DNA of 6,593 nucleotides, taken from NCBI GenBank assembly GCA_021810175.1, contig JAJZJJ010000169.1:1-6593 (forward strand). Reading direction: 5' to 3'. Shown one piece after another: positions 6,105-6,593 of this stretch. The notes under the pieces are model-generated. The model made no database searches, was not told where the DNA came from, and saw nothing but the letters and a program-made list of their open reading frames with translations. This DNA comes from Acidobacteriota bacterium. Its GTDB lineage: Bacteria > Acidobacteriota > Terriglobia > Terriglobales > Acidobacteriaceae. How positions within the stretch are numbered: position 1 is the stretch's first letter; each line of letters starts with the position of its first letter. Both the position numbers and the translations under genes were made by a program.

Positions 6105-6108
6105 TGAA
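6080..6108 (-). promoter_or_regulatory. Candidate sigma-70-type promoter of the YncE-like gene
   Basis: On the minus strand TTCACC (6108-6103, 4 of 6 to TTGACA) is separated by exactly 17 bases from AATTAT (6085-6080, 4 of 6 to TATAAT). This lies about 40 bp before the start codon. The region is clearly more AT-rich than its surroundings. Each hexamer is imperfect, so the call is moderate. Confidence 0.45.
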
Positions 6109-6120
6109 GGCGTTGTCATG

Positions 6121-6135
6121 CCGGGCTGCGCCCGG
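6121..6135. repeat. Short GC-rich hairpin in the divergent intergenic region
   Basis: CCGGGC (6121-6126) and GCCCGG (6130-6135) form a perfect 6-bp stem around the loop TGC. It lies between the YncE-like promoter and the MarC-family gene and has no T-run. Its role is unknown; it could be chance in GC-rich DNA. Confidence 0.3.
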
Positions 6136-6224
6136 AGGTGGGTAGGCGGCGCGCAGACTCCGGCGAGGGCATCTTTTGACGCAGGCCTGGCGGCGACAGG
6201 CGGCTCCTGCGATACATTCAAAGT

Positions 6225-6593
6225 GTGCTTGAAGCTGTGGAAACAGTTACCGGGCTGCGGCCGGCGGTGGAACTTTGTCTGCGGGTGTCGCCAGCGGCTG
6301 CGGCGGAACAGGCGCTGCACTCGACCTACGTGCGCTTTTCGCTGCTGGCGCTCAGCTCCATCTTTTTTCTGGTGGATCCCTTCGCGGCGATCCCTTCCTT
6401 TATCGCCATCACCTCCGGGGTGAGCGCGCGGCGGCGGCGGCGGATGGCGTGGAAGGCTGCGGTGACCTGCTTTATCGTGCTCACCGCCTTCGCGCTGGCG
6501 GGCCAGTACATCTTCAGCCTCTTCGGGATCAAGCTGCCGGCGTTTGAGATTGCCGGCGGCCTCATTCTGCTGCTGATTGGCATCGACATGCTG
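6225..6593 (+). CDS. MarC-family inner-membrane protein, N-terminal part
   Basis: The frame is open from just after the TGA at 6177-6179 to the window edge. Counted from GTG 6225, residues about 38-63 form the first membrane helix with FFLVDPFAAIPSFIAIT. A cytoplasmic-type basic run RRRRR follows at 69-73. A second helix lies at about 78-100, and a third begins at 106 (FEIAGGLILLLIGIDML). The DPxxxIPxF motif after the first helix and the AGGxLLLLIGxDML motif are hallmarks of MarC (UPF0056) proteins, which are usually near 200 aa with six helices; the last part lies outside the window. The family's biochemical function is not established, and the historical link to multiple antibiotic resistance is not supported for E. 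coli MarC. The start is uncertain: no ATG precedes the first helix. GTG codons at 6225, 6237, 6267, 6285 and 6330 are all possible, none with a good ribosome site, and a family-like length would favour one of the later ones. Confidence 0.85.
   Translation, partial: MLEAVETVTGLRPAVELCLRVSPAAAAEQALHSTYVRFSLLALSSIFFLVDPFAAIPSFIAITSGVSARRRRRMAWKAAVTCFIVLTAFALAGQYIFSLFGIKLPAFEIAGGLILLLIGIDML

Noticed and set aside
6042..6320. 93-residue N-terminal extension of the YncE-like gene
   Set aside because: It would put the signal peptide inside the protein and cover the promoter-like region and the divergent MarC gene start; the GTG at 6041 has a near-perfect ribosome site.
1..6593. CRISPR array, insertion sequence or prophage traces
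   Set aside because: No regularly spaced repeats, transposase-like frame, target-site duplication or tRNA-attachment pattern was seen; composition is even across the genes.

Overview
The window is GC-rich bacterial DNA (about 60-65 % G+C by eye). It carries a partial gene at each end and four complete genes between, all four encoding exported beta-propeller proteins. The combination suggests a diderm soil bacterium, most likely of the Acidobacteriota (Terriglobia): an MCE/MlaD-type lipid-transport protein, tandem lipoproteins of the lactonase-like propeller type, a YncE-like YVTN protein and a MarC-family membrane protein. The phylum is inferred from gene content; no marker gene is present.

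Layout. Bases 2-277 (+) are the C-terminal 91 residues of an MCE/MlaD-family protein. Bases 278-763 hold no convincing gene; the stretch is GC-rich and has a short imperfect direct repeat, small dyads and a weak promoter candidate close to the next gene. Bases 764-4729 (+) are three tandem paralogous genes of 436, 425 and 421 aa, very likely one operon. With the starts chosen here, all three have a lipobox cysteine at residue 26, seven aromatic-rich YLYV-type repeats (one per predicted propeller blade) and exactly four further cysteines. A clear intrinsic terminator follows at 4760-4785. Convergent to the operon is a fourth exported propeller gene (6041-5004, minus strand, YncE/YVTN-like, GTG start), with its own strong terminator hairpin at 4926-4969. 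It has a candidate promoter with a nested dyad at 6073-6108. Bases 6225-6593 (+) are the N-terminal part of a MarC-family inner-membrane protein, which runs off the window.

How they may work together. The three lipoproteins should be exported by Sec, lipidated and held at a membrane facing the periplasm or the cell surface. The YncE-like protein is probably soluble in the periplasm. No catalytic role can be assigned to any propeller from sequence: the lactonase-like fold label says nothing certain about substrate. The most notable observation is the triplicated lipoprotein set with its conserved four-cysteine pattern, which suggests disulfide-stapled propellers that have diverged after duplication.
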